In this document: piece after piece, positions 51,930-62,644 of the stretch
How positions within the stretch are numbered: position 1 is the first letter of the stretch
Layout: every line of letters begins with the position of its first letter
From: Moringa oleifera
Lineage: Eukaryota; Streptophyta; Magnoliopsida; Brassicales; Moringaceae
DNA length: 64,000 nt
Reading direction: 5' to 3'
Assembly (NCBI GenBank): GCA_021397835.1
Contig: JAJFZO010000659.1
Coordinates: forward strand, 124,001 to 188,000
Position numbers and translations under genes: made by a program
Notes under the pieces: generated by a model
The model's input: only the letters and a program-made list of their open reading frames with translations
What the model was told of the DNA's origin: nothing
The model's database searches: none

Positions 51930-52200
51930 GTATACCTTTTAAACTGTAATGTAGCTTAAAACTATAAAGATTTTAGTTGTATCTATTTATATCGTGACCT
52001 CCTTTGTATTTTGTAACTTAGATTGAGAATCGTGTCATAATCTTATATTCATATATATTTGAAAATCGTATCTTACTTGGTTTATCATAACATCATTATG
52101 AAATTCGTAACATTCATAAAATCGTAACAAGTTTTTGAATCGTGACTTATTTGATGAAATCATAACATGCTATGCGAAACCTTGCATTCTTATCTGTAAT
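51930..52200 (+). repeat. Dispersed ATCGTGAC / CGTAAC words near the left end of the Mutator-like element
   Basis: Words such as ATCGTGAC, ATCGTGTC, TTCGTAAC and ATCGTAAC recur every 15-40 bp upstream of the transposase relic, like the arrays at 55.1-55.5 kb and in the same orientation. Confidence 0.7.
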
Positions 52201-52249
52201 ATGTAATTCTTTTCAATTGTTATTTAAAATATTTTTGTGGTCATTACAG

Positions 52250-54920
52250 AATATGGATCATTGTAACTTGGAATGGTGAGTGGTCTGAGTTTAGAGGAAG
52301 TTTTGAGTATATTAGTAAAGCTATCAAAACTAAGGGATATGTTGTTCATAGGGATTTGACATATATATAGTTATTGGATTTGGTTAAATCTTGTGTAGAG
52401 ACTGATTTTTTTAATATTGATATTGTATTGTATACCATAGTAAAATCTAAAAAAACTGCTGTCAAAATTGAGTTAAGGAATGATGAAGATGTTGAGTTTA
52501 TATTATACGATGACAGTATAGTTTCTTGTGTAATTATTGATTTGGTGGAAAGAAATTTTGTTGAAAATAGGCAAGGTTTATGTGAAGGTGAAATTTCAGG
52601 AAGAGTTAATCCTTTTGATTCTTGTACTGGAAGCAGTCATGCTATTCAAATAGACGTTTATGGCACCGAACCATTCATCCATAATGAGACTCCTCTTGAC
52701 ACTTAGTATACTGATGAGATCAACTTGAATGAGCAGATGGACTATGATATTAGGTGTGAATACCCAATAATGGAAACTCAACCTACTCGGCCTACCAGTG
52801 AAGATCAATGTTAACTCATTTTAGAAGTAGAACTCGACAATGAAGAATTGAATGAGAACTTATGTACTGTCCCACTTTATGTTCCAGTTACATGCCCATA
52901 AGTACATAATAATTCAAATAATTGTGTTATTCGATGATATAATGTGTTGGGTGCTGAATTATATAGTTTTGCTTTGACTCATACTATGGAATCAGTGACT
53001 CTGATTCATACCCTTGCTAGAGGTCAGTTTTTCCCAAACAAAAAAGAGTTGAAGCGATTTTTGGGCGTGCATGCATTAATTAAGAACTTTGAATTTAGAG
53101 TCACTAGGTCTAACAAATCAATATTTGAGATTGCATATAGAGAAGGAAATTGTGTATGAAAGGTTCGTGCTGTGAGAGTTACACAAGGGCAATTCTTTCA
53201 AACTAAAAGGTGTGATTTGACACATACTTGCACGATTGAAGAGTTGCATCGACGACATCGACAAGCAAGTTCTGTCGTTATTGGAGAAATTATAGCTCAG
53301 AGGTTATCTATCAATGCTAGAATCATTAAGCCGAAAGACATCATGGATGATATGAAAGAACTGTATGGCATTCAAATTTTATATAGTAAAGCTTGAAAGG
53401 CTAAAGAGTATGTATTATCTTTTACATATGGTGATCCAATTGAGTTATATCAATAACTGCCTCCATACTGCAACATGTTGCAAATTATTAATGCTAGAAC
53501 TAGGGCTCACATATGCATCGAAGATGAAACTAATCGATTTAAGTATTTATTTGTGGCTTTTGGACAATCATCGAGGGGATTTCATTTAGTAATTAGACTG
53601 GTCATTGCTATCGATGCTGCTCATTTAAAAGGGCGGTTCCACAATGTAATGTTTGTAGCGACGTGCGAAGATGGGAATGAACAGATATATTCAGTAGCAT
53701 TCGATTATGATGACTCGAAAAACTATGAAGCATGGGAATGGTTCTTAAGGTAGCTAAAAAAAGCAATTGGTTCGGTTGAAAATTTGGTTATTATATCAAA
53801 TCGTCATACCAATATTGCAAAGGCCACCACAAAGATATTTCATAATTCTTGTCATGGTTTATGTTCCTGCATATGTCTCAAAATAGAAGGAATAAATTTA
53901 AGAGAAAAACTGTATCTAAGATATTTTGTAATGCGGTTAGGGCATATCGAGAATCCAAATTTAATAAATTAATGACTGAGTTACAGGCTAATCACCTTAA
54001 GGCTTTCGAACATGTCATAAAGGAAGATCCAAGAAAATGGACATGTGTGTATTGCCCCCAAAGACGATATCAACTCATGACCACTAACATTGTCGAGAGC
54101 TTGAATTCATGTTTTCGATTTGCTCGTGAGTTACCCGTTATGACTTTATTAAAATTCATTCGAGATATGATGCAATGTTGGTTTTATAATCGACTAGAAA
54201 AAGCTAAAGTTTAGAGGTCATAACTCACATATTGATGACTAAGATACAAAAATTTTCATTACAAATGACGACTTTAAATGTTGATTGGAACATCTTTTTG
54301 GTTAAGCATAAAGGTAAAAAGGTAGTTGTGAACCTTATCGAACGTAGTTGCACTTGTAGGGAGTTTCAGGCTGATCTTTCGCCATGTGCACATGCACTAG
54401 TAGCTTCCAGGTGATACTGATGGTTTTGTGAATTTCATTATTCATTGTTACTTTTGCATTAACTTCATAAATTATGTACTTTTCACAGGGAATGTAATAT
54501 TGATTTCATAACTCTTTACTCTAACTACTACCAACAAGATCAACTAGTAGCAACATATGCTGAGTCAGTATATCCAGTTAGTGATAAGTCTGATTAAATG
54601 TACCTGAGGAAGTCATAAGAGTTGTGGTATTACCACTGGATAATGGTAAGTTAGTAGGACGTCCAAAAAAGTAGAGAATACCTTCTGGTGGGGAGAGAAC
54701 GTACAAAAAAAAATGCTCTAGATGTGGTCAATATGGACATAATCGATTAACATACTCGAATTCACAGTATTTTGATGGGTAAGCCACTCTTAATCGTCAA
54801 ATGTGCTTGATCAATTGTGTTGTAAATGTCGTAATTATGGTGGAGTTTGTCATAATTCACAAACTTGTCAAATGCCTCATAATTCAACTTTACTAGATGA
54901 TTGTACAATTGACTTACGAT
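52250..54920 (+). pseudogene. MURA-type Mutator transposase relic
   Basis: Reading plus: an N-terminal segment (WNGEWSEFRGSFEYISKAIK, then a TAG at 52368); the MuDR domain (LARGQFFPNKKELKRFLGVH, GCNCV-like end); the DDE core (VIAIDAAHLKGRFHNVMFVA with Asp codon 53613-53615); WEWFLR then an in-frame TAG near 53751; ISNRHTNIAKA, where the family's S-D-R-H reads S-N-R-H (codon 53799-53801, Asp to Asn); TTNIVESLNS, which keeps the third acidic residue; then the SWIM zinc finger CTCREFQADLSPCAHAL (about 54349-54400). After a probable intron, a CCHC-like knuckle follows, KKKCSRCGQYGHNRLTYSN (about 54708-54765), whose last Cys is Tyr. At least six in-frame stops and several frame changes make it non-functional. 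Confidence 0.85.
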
Positions 54921-55109
54921 AAATCATAATATTTCGATGATATGGTCTTAATTGTTATATGCAGATCAATTGATGTAATATTGACATTGTAACTGACACT
55001 TTGAAAATGTTTTCACCACAAATTATAACTTGATTAGCAAATTATATAATAAATTATCTCATATTTTATAAATTATGTGATCACCATAATATGAGTGTAC
55101 CTTATTTTC

Positions 55110-55512
55110 GTACATTAAATTCATAACTCATTGGCAAAATCGTGCACACATACAATGAAATCGTGACTAATATTCGTAACTTAATTAGCAAATCATGCAC
55201 ACTCATAATGAATATGTGACTAAAATTCATAACTTAATAAGTAAATCGTGCAAATTTATATAATGAAATCGTGACTAAATTTCGTAATTTGATTAATAAA
55301 TCGTGCAAACTTATATAATAAAATCGTGACTAAAATTTGTAACTTGATTAGTAAATCCTACATAATTATGATGAAATCATGACTAAAATTTGTAACTTGA
55401 TTAGTAAATTGTGCAAACTTACATAATGAAATCGTGACTAAAATTCGTAACTTGATTAATAAATCCTGCACACTCAATGAATACATGACCAAAATTCGTA
55501 ACATAATTAGTA
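55110..55512 (+). repeat. Tandem array, about 55-bp unit (CGTAAC / AATCGTGAC motifs)
   Basis: About seven diverged copies of a unit that reads roughly GTAACTTGATTAGTAAATCG, then TGCAAACTTATATAATGAAA, then TCGTGACTAAAATTC. It lies downstream of the transposase relic and is non-coding. Confidence 0.85.
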
Positions 55513-55529
55513 CATCTTACACATTATTT

Positions 55530-55752
55530 ACATAAATATAATTTCTATTGACAAAAAAAGTATTATATATAATTTTCAAATGTATATACAAAATAAATAC
55601 ATTGTATAATTTTTATTAACCAAAAAAATATTATATATAATTTTCAAATGTGTATATACAAAATAAATACACTGTATAATTTCTAATGAATTAAAAAAAT
55701 ATTATATATAATTTTCAAATGTATATACAAAATAAATATATTATATAAAAAG
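55530..55752. repeat. Tandem array, three copies of about 68 bp
   Basis: Three near-identical copies containing TATTATATATAATTTTCAAA followed by TGTATATACAAAATAAATAC. Starts at about 55538, 55605 and 55673. Central, between the two convergent relics. Confidence 0.85.
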
Positions 55753-56749
55753 AAAAAAAACGAATCAATGATTATCATCTACAGTGGAGTTGGCAAATAC
55801 ATATATTGACATGTGATTTCTAATCTTTGACATATCCTTATTAGTGTATTTTAAATGCTTCATACGTAGTAAATATTCCATAATATACAGCATGTGAGGA
55901 CCGTAATTACTACTATAAAAAAACATAATTAAAATTAAAAAAAGACATTCAACAAAAATTTTTAGATAATAACAGAAACTTGAAAAAAGACTTACCTTCT
56001 TCTTTGCTAGGGGACTTTGTTCTTTGGCTCTAATGTGCATGAAAGTGGAAGATTCGACATTGTGATTTTCGCGTGAAATATCTGCCACTCGCCATATAAT
56101 TGGTAAGCATAAATCTGAATGAGTTTTGCTGCCAAATACGCACCTCAGTTGGTATCTCTTGACGGAAGGAGTTAAAAATATGCAACGAGAATTTTGCCGA
56201 GTCTATAATGACTAAGAGCTAATGAGATCCCCCAACGTGGCATGGAACCATCAGTTACATTAAATATTATTTAAACGTCATTGCTGAGTACTCATAACAT
56301 TGAAAAAATTTAATAAAGCAAAACCATTGAAGATAAGTCACTTTATTTACAGCATCCGAAGCAAGACAATCACTTGAAAATTTACCACGTACACGATCCA
56401 GGAAATCTTCTTCCCATTTATGCGCTTCAAAGTTTGAGTGTAGCGAAGAATAATCAGCATTTGGATCCTTTTGATATTTATTATAAATGTAATAAAATAA
56501 TGTCTATAAATTTGAATAATAAAATAAAGTCAACAACTAAATTGAATAGGAAGTCAGATAAATTACCTTAATGATCAATAAACTTAAATAAAGCCAAGGA
56601 TCACAGATGCAGATATCTTACGCATATTGCTCAGGAAGCTCCTTTTGCCTTCTTTAAAGGATATGCAAATATGCATTAATGTGATGGTGGAGACACAACA
56701 AAAGTGATAATATAATTAAGATATGAAATATTAAATCAACATGCGAAAT

Positions 56750-57110
56750 TGAGACAAGAATTATAATTAAGTTACGAAATGATGAAATAAGGATACAAAA
56801 TGAAGACACGAATTATAATTTGGGTACGAAATGAAGATACAAATTATAATTTGGGTACGAAATCAAGGAATAAGGGTACGAAATGAAGACACGAATTATA
56901 ATTTGGTTCCGAAACTAGGAATCATGGTACGAAATGAAGATATGAATTCTAATTTGGTTACGAAACTAGGAATCAGGGTACGAAATGAAGACACAAATTA
57001 AAATTTGATTACGAAACTAAGAATCATGGTACAAAATGAAAACACAAATGCTAATTTGGTTACGAAACCAGAAATCAAGGTACGAAATGAAGACACAAAT
57101 TGTAACCAAT
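56750..57110 (-). repeat. Tandem array, about 51-bp unit (GGTACGAAAT / GTTACGAAAC motifs)
   Basis: Six to seven copies of a unit that reads GGTACGAAATGAAGACACGA, then ATTATAATTTGGTTACGAAA, then CTAGGAATCAT. It lies within the protease-relic half of the Mutator-like element, between two of its exons. On the minus strand it contains ATTTCGTACC and TTTCGTAAC. Confidence 0.85.
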
Positions 57111-58379
57111 ATATGAATTAGTGTTAAAAATTACAAACTCACAAAGTCATCAATCCACTCATCATTGTTAATTAAGACTTTGAACCAATCAACGCTGACT
57201 AAATGGCTAATAGCTATGTCACATCTAAAAGAAAGGAAAAGAAAGTGTGAGAAAAAAGTGCGAAAAATAAAATTCAAATGAATAGTATGCAACATATATG
57301 TAAATTACTTACTATGATTGGTCCTTCATGAACTCGTTGAATGCAGTAATGATCTTATTTGAAATTTTAAGATTTGTACTCACCATGTGAGCGGACTTGG
57401 CTTTCTTATGCACAGTGTCAAGGTTGACATATGGGTTGCACAATTGTCTTGACCGTTTACAAGTCCTGACAATCAGCACCACATTGTTGGTGGCCTCAAC
57501 TAGAACAAGAGCCAAGTCCCTCATTGAACTCCCCTTGGGTAACCTTGCAGATGGCAATTCATCATGTAGCCCAGCAGAAGCCCCAACATCATCAATGCAT
57601 GGCTTTGTAGTGACAACTTCTTCCATTGGCCCTGTTGTGGCTTTTGTTCCACGGCATTGCCCTGCAGGAGCCAAACCCTCTTAGGCAAAGTCTGCATTAA
57701 CACCCTGAAAAATAATGTACTGAATTAGGATGTCACCTTTAAAATAATAATGTACGAAAAAAATACAATTACCAACAATACACGAAACAAAAAATACAAT
57801 TGAAATAGATTGGTCACAAAACATATGTACACAACTACCTCATTAGGAACTGGATTTGACATAGTTCAAGGTGGGTCTAGGCCACCAAATCCATATCCTT
57901 GTAGAAAGACTTGGATGGATTTCAAGATAGCCATTTTCTCCTGATAGCGTCTTTCATTGTCTGAATCCATGCGATTTACCTTTGCCTCCAGAAGATCTAA
58001 TTTCGCCTTCATAGCAGCAAGGCGATGGTAAACGTCTTGATCTTGTACAACCCTTTTAGTGCCAGGTGCCTCCCTCTCAACATTCCCTTCCCTCAGGTCC
58101 GGTTTGACTCATCAACAATTTGTTCTTCTTTAACAGTAATCCTTTCCCTTACCTTGTATGTTTTACTCAAAGAAGGTGACAAATTTGTAGCCTTGTTTTG
58201 ATTGGAAGACTCCATGGTGTTGTCATCCCGAATCGATCATGGAACAGGCATATTGGCCTCAACAGCTTGCAATGACACAATAGTGTCTTCAACCCTAATA
58301 TAGTATGGAGCTTGGCACTCAGCAGTAGTTGGCTCCAAATTTAGCTTAGCCCTCATGTGAAAATACAAATAAATGCATG

Positions 58380-58735
58380 AAATTAATAATAAAGGTACGA
58401 AAAAGAAAAATTAGGGCACAAAATGAAAATAAAGATATAAAAATGAAAAATAAAGTCACGAAATGAAAATATAGATACTAAATAAGAAAATTAAAGCACG
58501 AAATAAAAATGAAGTCACGAAATGAAATAAAAGCCACGAAATTTTAAAATGAAGTCACGGAATGGAAATATAAGGTATGAAAATAGAAATAGAAGGTATG
58601 AAATAGAGAACAAAGGCACAAAATGGAGAAAAAAGGTACGAAATAGAAAATAAAGGCATAAAATGAAAAAAAAAAAAAAGGCACGAAATGGAAACAGAAG
58701 GCACGAAATGGACAAGGAAAGCACAAAATTACTTT
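58380..58735 (-). repeat. Short-period array of (G)TCACGAAAT / GGCACGAAATGG words
   Basis: Some 18-20 copies of a 15-20-bp word of the form GTCACGAAATGAAAATAAA. The minus strand is pyrimidine-rich, which creates spurious Phe/Ser/Leu-rich open frames (58515-58726) that I do not regard as genes. Confidence 0.85.
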
Positions 58736-59694
58736 ACACTATTTGTGAAGATCTTCTTGCAATCTTCATTATGAGGCCTGCGATGGAACCTCCATCAATA
58801 AATTCTTGGTAATGGCAGGTTAGACCTGACAACCTACTGCGATGCATGTTGGTAGTAGGAATCACTTTGAAGACAAAAATCTTTGAAAAAGAAAAATGAA
58901 GTTGTACTTGATTAATATAAAATTCAATGAAACTTAAAAAAAAAAATAAAATAAAATCCTTACATGTAGTGCCCATACGAAGCCGTAAGCATTGTAGCTC
59001 ACCTATCAGCATCTATTATTCAATTTGCAATTGCCTTCTTGAAATGTAACAAAGAGTTGTAGTAGACCCATGTGCCCCATAGAAAGCTGTTGAAAGCTTC
59101 TAAATTATCGACCAAATGAAACTGCCATGTTGGGACCTGTTACTGCTCATCATGGCCTTTAATGAACCCATTCAACTAATACAACAACCCCAACTTCAGT
59201 TTGTCATCTTCTTTCTCAAAGTCTCCTTATAGCAACCTCGTCTTAATGCTACTACCATTAACCTTATCCCTCCCTCAGAAATATTTGGCTAAGATACCAG
59301 ATGGATTAGCTTCAATATTGTCTATGCCCAGTAGCTTGCCAAACTTCAATCCAGTGATTAGGCAGAATTCCACTTTACTGAAACGAACCTCATTTTGCCC
59401 AAGTTTGAACCATATTTCATCCTCACAGTTTTGTTGAATCTTTCAAAGTAGAAGGTTATGGACAATAATCCCAAAGAAGTTACATTCTGTGTGCAAATAT
59501 AGGAAATGCCCTAGATAGGTCCCACTAAACTTCTCATTCTGAGAGTCATCCAAAATTTTTCTTAGAGTGGGAATGACATCATTGTCGTAGTGTTTGAGTA
59601 GCTTCATTGTCTTCCATGACTCTTTGGGGATCACATATGGCTTATGAGAAATAGAGCTGCTTGCCATCTACATTTGACCAAAAAGAAAAGTCAA

Positions 59695-59905
59695 AATTTG
59701 TGTAAATATTTTACGATTCTTAAAAAAGACAGTCTACAATTTCAAGATTATGATACGATTATTTTAAATAAGGTACGATTTAAGGAAACAATGTATGATT
59801 CCATAAAAAACTAGTACGATTACCAAAATATGTTACAATTTAAGCTAATATTTTATGATTTCATTAACCAGATACGATTCTTATTAAGAGGTCACGAATG
59901 TGATG
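59695..59905 (-). repeat. Dispersed TACGATT words near the right end of the Mutator-like element
   Basis: About eight TACGATT/TATGATT/TACAATT words with 15-30 bp spacing, upstream (in minus sense) of the protease relic start. Confidence 0.7.
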
Positions 59906-60588
59906 AACCGTTGCACATAGATGCACCTAAACTAAGAAATTAAAGCCAACAAACCAAAAAATGAAGACCTAAACATGCGATACCCATATATATACCCAGA
60001 GAAATTTTTTGGTTTCAATATATCAAAAGAAAAATGAAAAATAATACTTAAACTTCACAGATTCCAAAACCAATAACAAATCCAAAGAAAATGATTCAAA
60101 AACTATTAGAAAAGCTTTTAAACCCATAAAGTAAACTCAAAAAATATTGAAAAATTGACAAATCGAATATGAGGGGAGGATTTCATCCATAGGTATTCAA
60201 TAAGCAACAAACCCACAGAAATTTGAGCAAAATATATGTTTGAAACCATACCCCTATTGATTTTTTAGCGATTCAGTAGCTTGTGGATATTCTTCAAAGG
60301 TTGGTTTACAACGAAAGGAAAGAAATCAACAAATACCAAATGAAGAGTGCTGAAGTTGAATTAGCTAAGTGGTAAAGTTTAGTGCTAGAATTAGGAGTGA
60401 AGGAAAGAAGACGTTTGAGATGTTTGACTTTTCATATTCTATAGTTGGATAAGTAAGTAATTACACATGTTCTATAAAGGGTAATTTTGTCTTAAAGTGT
60501 CTAAAAGTGTTAAAAACAAATACATTATTAATATTAGTTATTTACATAAGTACCCTTGCATGGACAACTAAAAAAGCAATTCCCTTTC

Positions 60589-60596
60589 AGAAAGTG
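60589..60596 (+). repeat. Candidate target-site duplication, right copy (AGAAAGTG)
   Basis: Exact partner of 51512-51519, immediately outside the right edge. Confidence 0.5.
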
Positions 60597-60819
60597 CTAA
60601 AATAGTATGATTAATATGCAAAGTATGAGAAAAAATAAAATTTATCACAAAAATTAAAAAAAAATCCAGGATCTTAACATATTAAACATTCAAAAGGAAA
60701 ATAGACCCATTAAAAAAATCTTTTATAAATTGGATGACAATTCGAGAAAGCAAAAGAAAGACAAATCAGCTAGTAATCAAAGTGGCCTTACTTGGAGCAA
60801 CAGAGGCTATAATGGCAAC

Positions 60820-62560
60820 ATCATCAACAAAAATTGGTAACGAGGATTGAAACAACAACTTTTGGAACAGGAGCAACAATGGGAGCAGTAGGGGTAGTAG
60901 TATTCACCTTGTCAGTAATGGGCACTAAGGTACCAGGGCAAAGAGAAATAGTAGCAGTTAGTGTTGGTCTCTTAGGTATAGTAATGGTTGGATCAGAAGC
61001 CGGGTCATTCACTTTCACAAACTCATTGTCTAGGTCAAGATACCGAGCTTGAATCTCTTCTACCACATTAGTCTTGGTTAGCTAATACAAAGGAATGGAA
61101 TTAGTGGCTACCTTTCTAATATACTGAAGACTGCTAAAAAATGCCTAAGCAGCTTCCTTCTTCACCTAAACGAACTCCTAGTGCATTTGTTCCATTGTTT
61201 AGACAGTTGACGCTTGAGCCTGTGCTAGTTAACTTAACATAAAGTCAAGAGGATACATCCTTTTGCAGTAACTCGGCTGGTAACTTGTCAATTTTATCCT
61301 ATAAAATGGTCACTTGGTTAATAGTATTCATGAGTGATAGATTGGCTTCCTCAACTTCCTTTGGAGTGTAAATCAGCCCTCGACTACATAATCTGTATTT
61401 ATGACCACTGCAATTCTTTAGAAAGCCTTAGTATAAAAAACCAGATCCAAATAAGAACTGAAAATCATAAATAGAACAAGTTATTGGGATCAACATAAAA
61501 AAACTTACCTCAACCACATAGGACATCATGCCTTTAACTAGGCCAACATTCATTTTTACAAGGTATCAATCATGATCAGCAAGAAGGATAGACTTGCACA
61601 AGGATATCCTTATAATTAAGAATATAATTAGTCTTTTTTAGCTTCCATTGAGGGAGGAATCATTGGTCATTCTAGCAAGGTATCGATCATGACCACACAA
61701 GACACATGCCCCTAATTTAGCCAACATTTCTTTTTATAAGGTATGGATCATAATCAGTAGGAAAGATAGACTTGCTTATCCTAGATAGCCTCATGGTCAA
61801 GCATAGAATTAGTCTTCTTTAGGTTTTGTTAAGGAACAAATCATTCTTCATCCCTGCCGGGTTCATTTAAGGCAACATCAGATCTACTACTCTTCTATCT
61901 TTGATATTGTCTGGCACTTGATTAGCCATAATTGTAGCCTTTTAATTAGCATCACAAATAGGAGCTTTACCAATTCTTTTGCTGATTCACTTTTCAAGAG
62001 TATGGCCAGCTGCCCTTTTTATGCTTGATTTTGAAGTAAATGTTATCGGGTGAGTCCTCGACCTTGAGCTAGGAGTGCTTTAGCTAGTGCCTTGATCTTG
62101 AAGCACTTTTTTGATATTCTTATCATGGAGATATTGAGTTTTATAAGTGTACAATTATCATATCAAGGTTTGCATCAAAGCCCCCCCTCCCAAAAAAAAA
62201 AAAGAAGGAAAAACAAGCTTTTAACACTAAAATAGTCAATAAATGAGAAGGATCTTGATCATAAAAAGGAAGCATTTGAAAATAAAGGCTTTTAGACCTA
62301 GCTAAGCAGGCAAATAAAAGAAGTTGGGGTCATACACCCACTGGTCAGTAGATCTGCAAATACTACTTAATGTTGAGCTAACCTCGATAAGGACTTACCA
62401 TCACAGAAATATATGGGGGTTTGACTTGAATAGGATTCTCTTGGGATTCTGATTTGCCTTTAGCTCTTAGTAGTGTTGAATGAGCATCATCAGGTTGAAA
62501 ATCAGTAATATCGGATTGGGAACAAGTATCATCGAGATGGAACTCATCAAGTCAACCATT
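60820..62560 (-). pseudogene. Unrecognised retroelement-like coding relic with coiled-coil segment
   Basis: Minus-strand pieces: FHLDDTCSQSDITDFQPDDA and RAKGKSESQENPIQVKPPYI (62540-62420), ending at a good donor (GATG|GTAAGT). Further down are EVEEANLSLMNTINQVTIL-stop-DKIDKLPAELLQKD (61360-61250) and NVVEEIQARYLDLDNEFVKV (about 61070-61010), followed by a Pro/Thr/Val-rich tail to 60824. Helical heptads suggest a coiled coil. Many stops are present. It may be the gag-like or accessory part of the LTR element whose candidate primer site lies at about 62648. No family assignment is possible by reading. Confidence 0.35.
61527..61850. repeat. Diverged tandem duplication, about 180-bp period
   Basis: 61527-61670 and 61706-61850 align over their whole length. 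Both run from ATGCC(T/C)CTAA-like, through GCCAACATT, AAGGTAT, ATCATGATCAG, GATAGACTTGC and ATTAGTCTT, to AATCATT; roughly 70-75% of positions match by eye. Older than the arrays in the Mutator-like element. Confidence 0.65.
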
Positions 62561-62644
62561 CAAGTAAGTTACTCCCAATCTTACTCTAAGTGGATCTTGA
62601 TACCACAACCCTATGAACCCTATGGATGGACACTGAGAAAAAAT

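Larger units (their letters stand above)
55765..59667 (-). pseudogene. DUF1985 / coiled-coil / Ulp1-like protease relic of the Mutator-like element
   Basis: Minus strand, in order: MASSSISHKPYVIPKESWKT (start 59667), then the DUF1985 region with FSGTYLGHFLYLHTECNFFG, IWFKLGQNEVRFSKVEFCLI and TGLKFGKLLGIDN (59640-59280). Next is a poorly conserved middle with a heptad-type coiled coil (LAAMKAKLDLLEAKVNRMDS, about 57930-58030). A linker at 57310-57674 contains SARLPKGSSMRDLALVLVEA. The protease domain follows: VDWFKVLINNDEWIDDF (about 57160-57215), HKWEEDFLDRVRGKFSSD (about 56360-56415), SH-stop-LLVIIDSAKF (catalytic His codon 56222-56224, followed by TAG where Trp is expected), and SSNYGPHMLYIMEYLL, where the usual D-C-G reads N-Y-G (codon 55903-55905). 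Both the His-Trp box and the Cys are destroyed. Confidence 0.75.
51520..60588. mobile_element. Mutator-like element with Ulp1-type second gene (KI/Kaonashi-like), about 9.07 kb
   Basis: The left edge GAAAATTGCC (51521) and the complement of the right edge GAAAGGGAATTGC (60588 inward) start alike. An identical 8-bp direct repeat, AGAAAGTG, abuts both ends outside (51512-51519 and 60589-60596), as expected for an 8-9 bp Mutator target duplication. Terminal inverted repeats are poorly conserved beyond the first dozen bases. Inside, a MURA-type transposase relic reads plus (52.2-54.9 kb) and a DUF1985/Ulp1 protease relic reads minus (55.8-59.7 kb), the tail-to-tail arrangement known for Ulp1-carrying plant MULEs. 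A competing alignment (left GCGCTTT near 51539, right GCACTTT complement near 60596) would put the right end slightly further out, so the exact border is uncertain. Confidence 0.7.

Noticed and set aside
58515..58726. Phe/Leu-rich minus-strand open frames that look like membrane proteins
   Set aside because: They are translations of the short-period CACGAAATGGAAA array; the hydrophobicity is a composition artefact.
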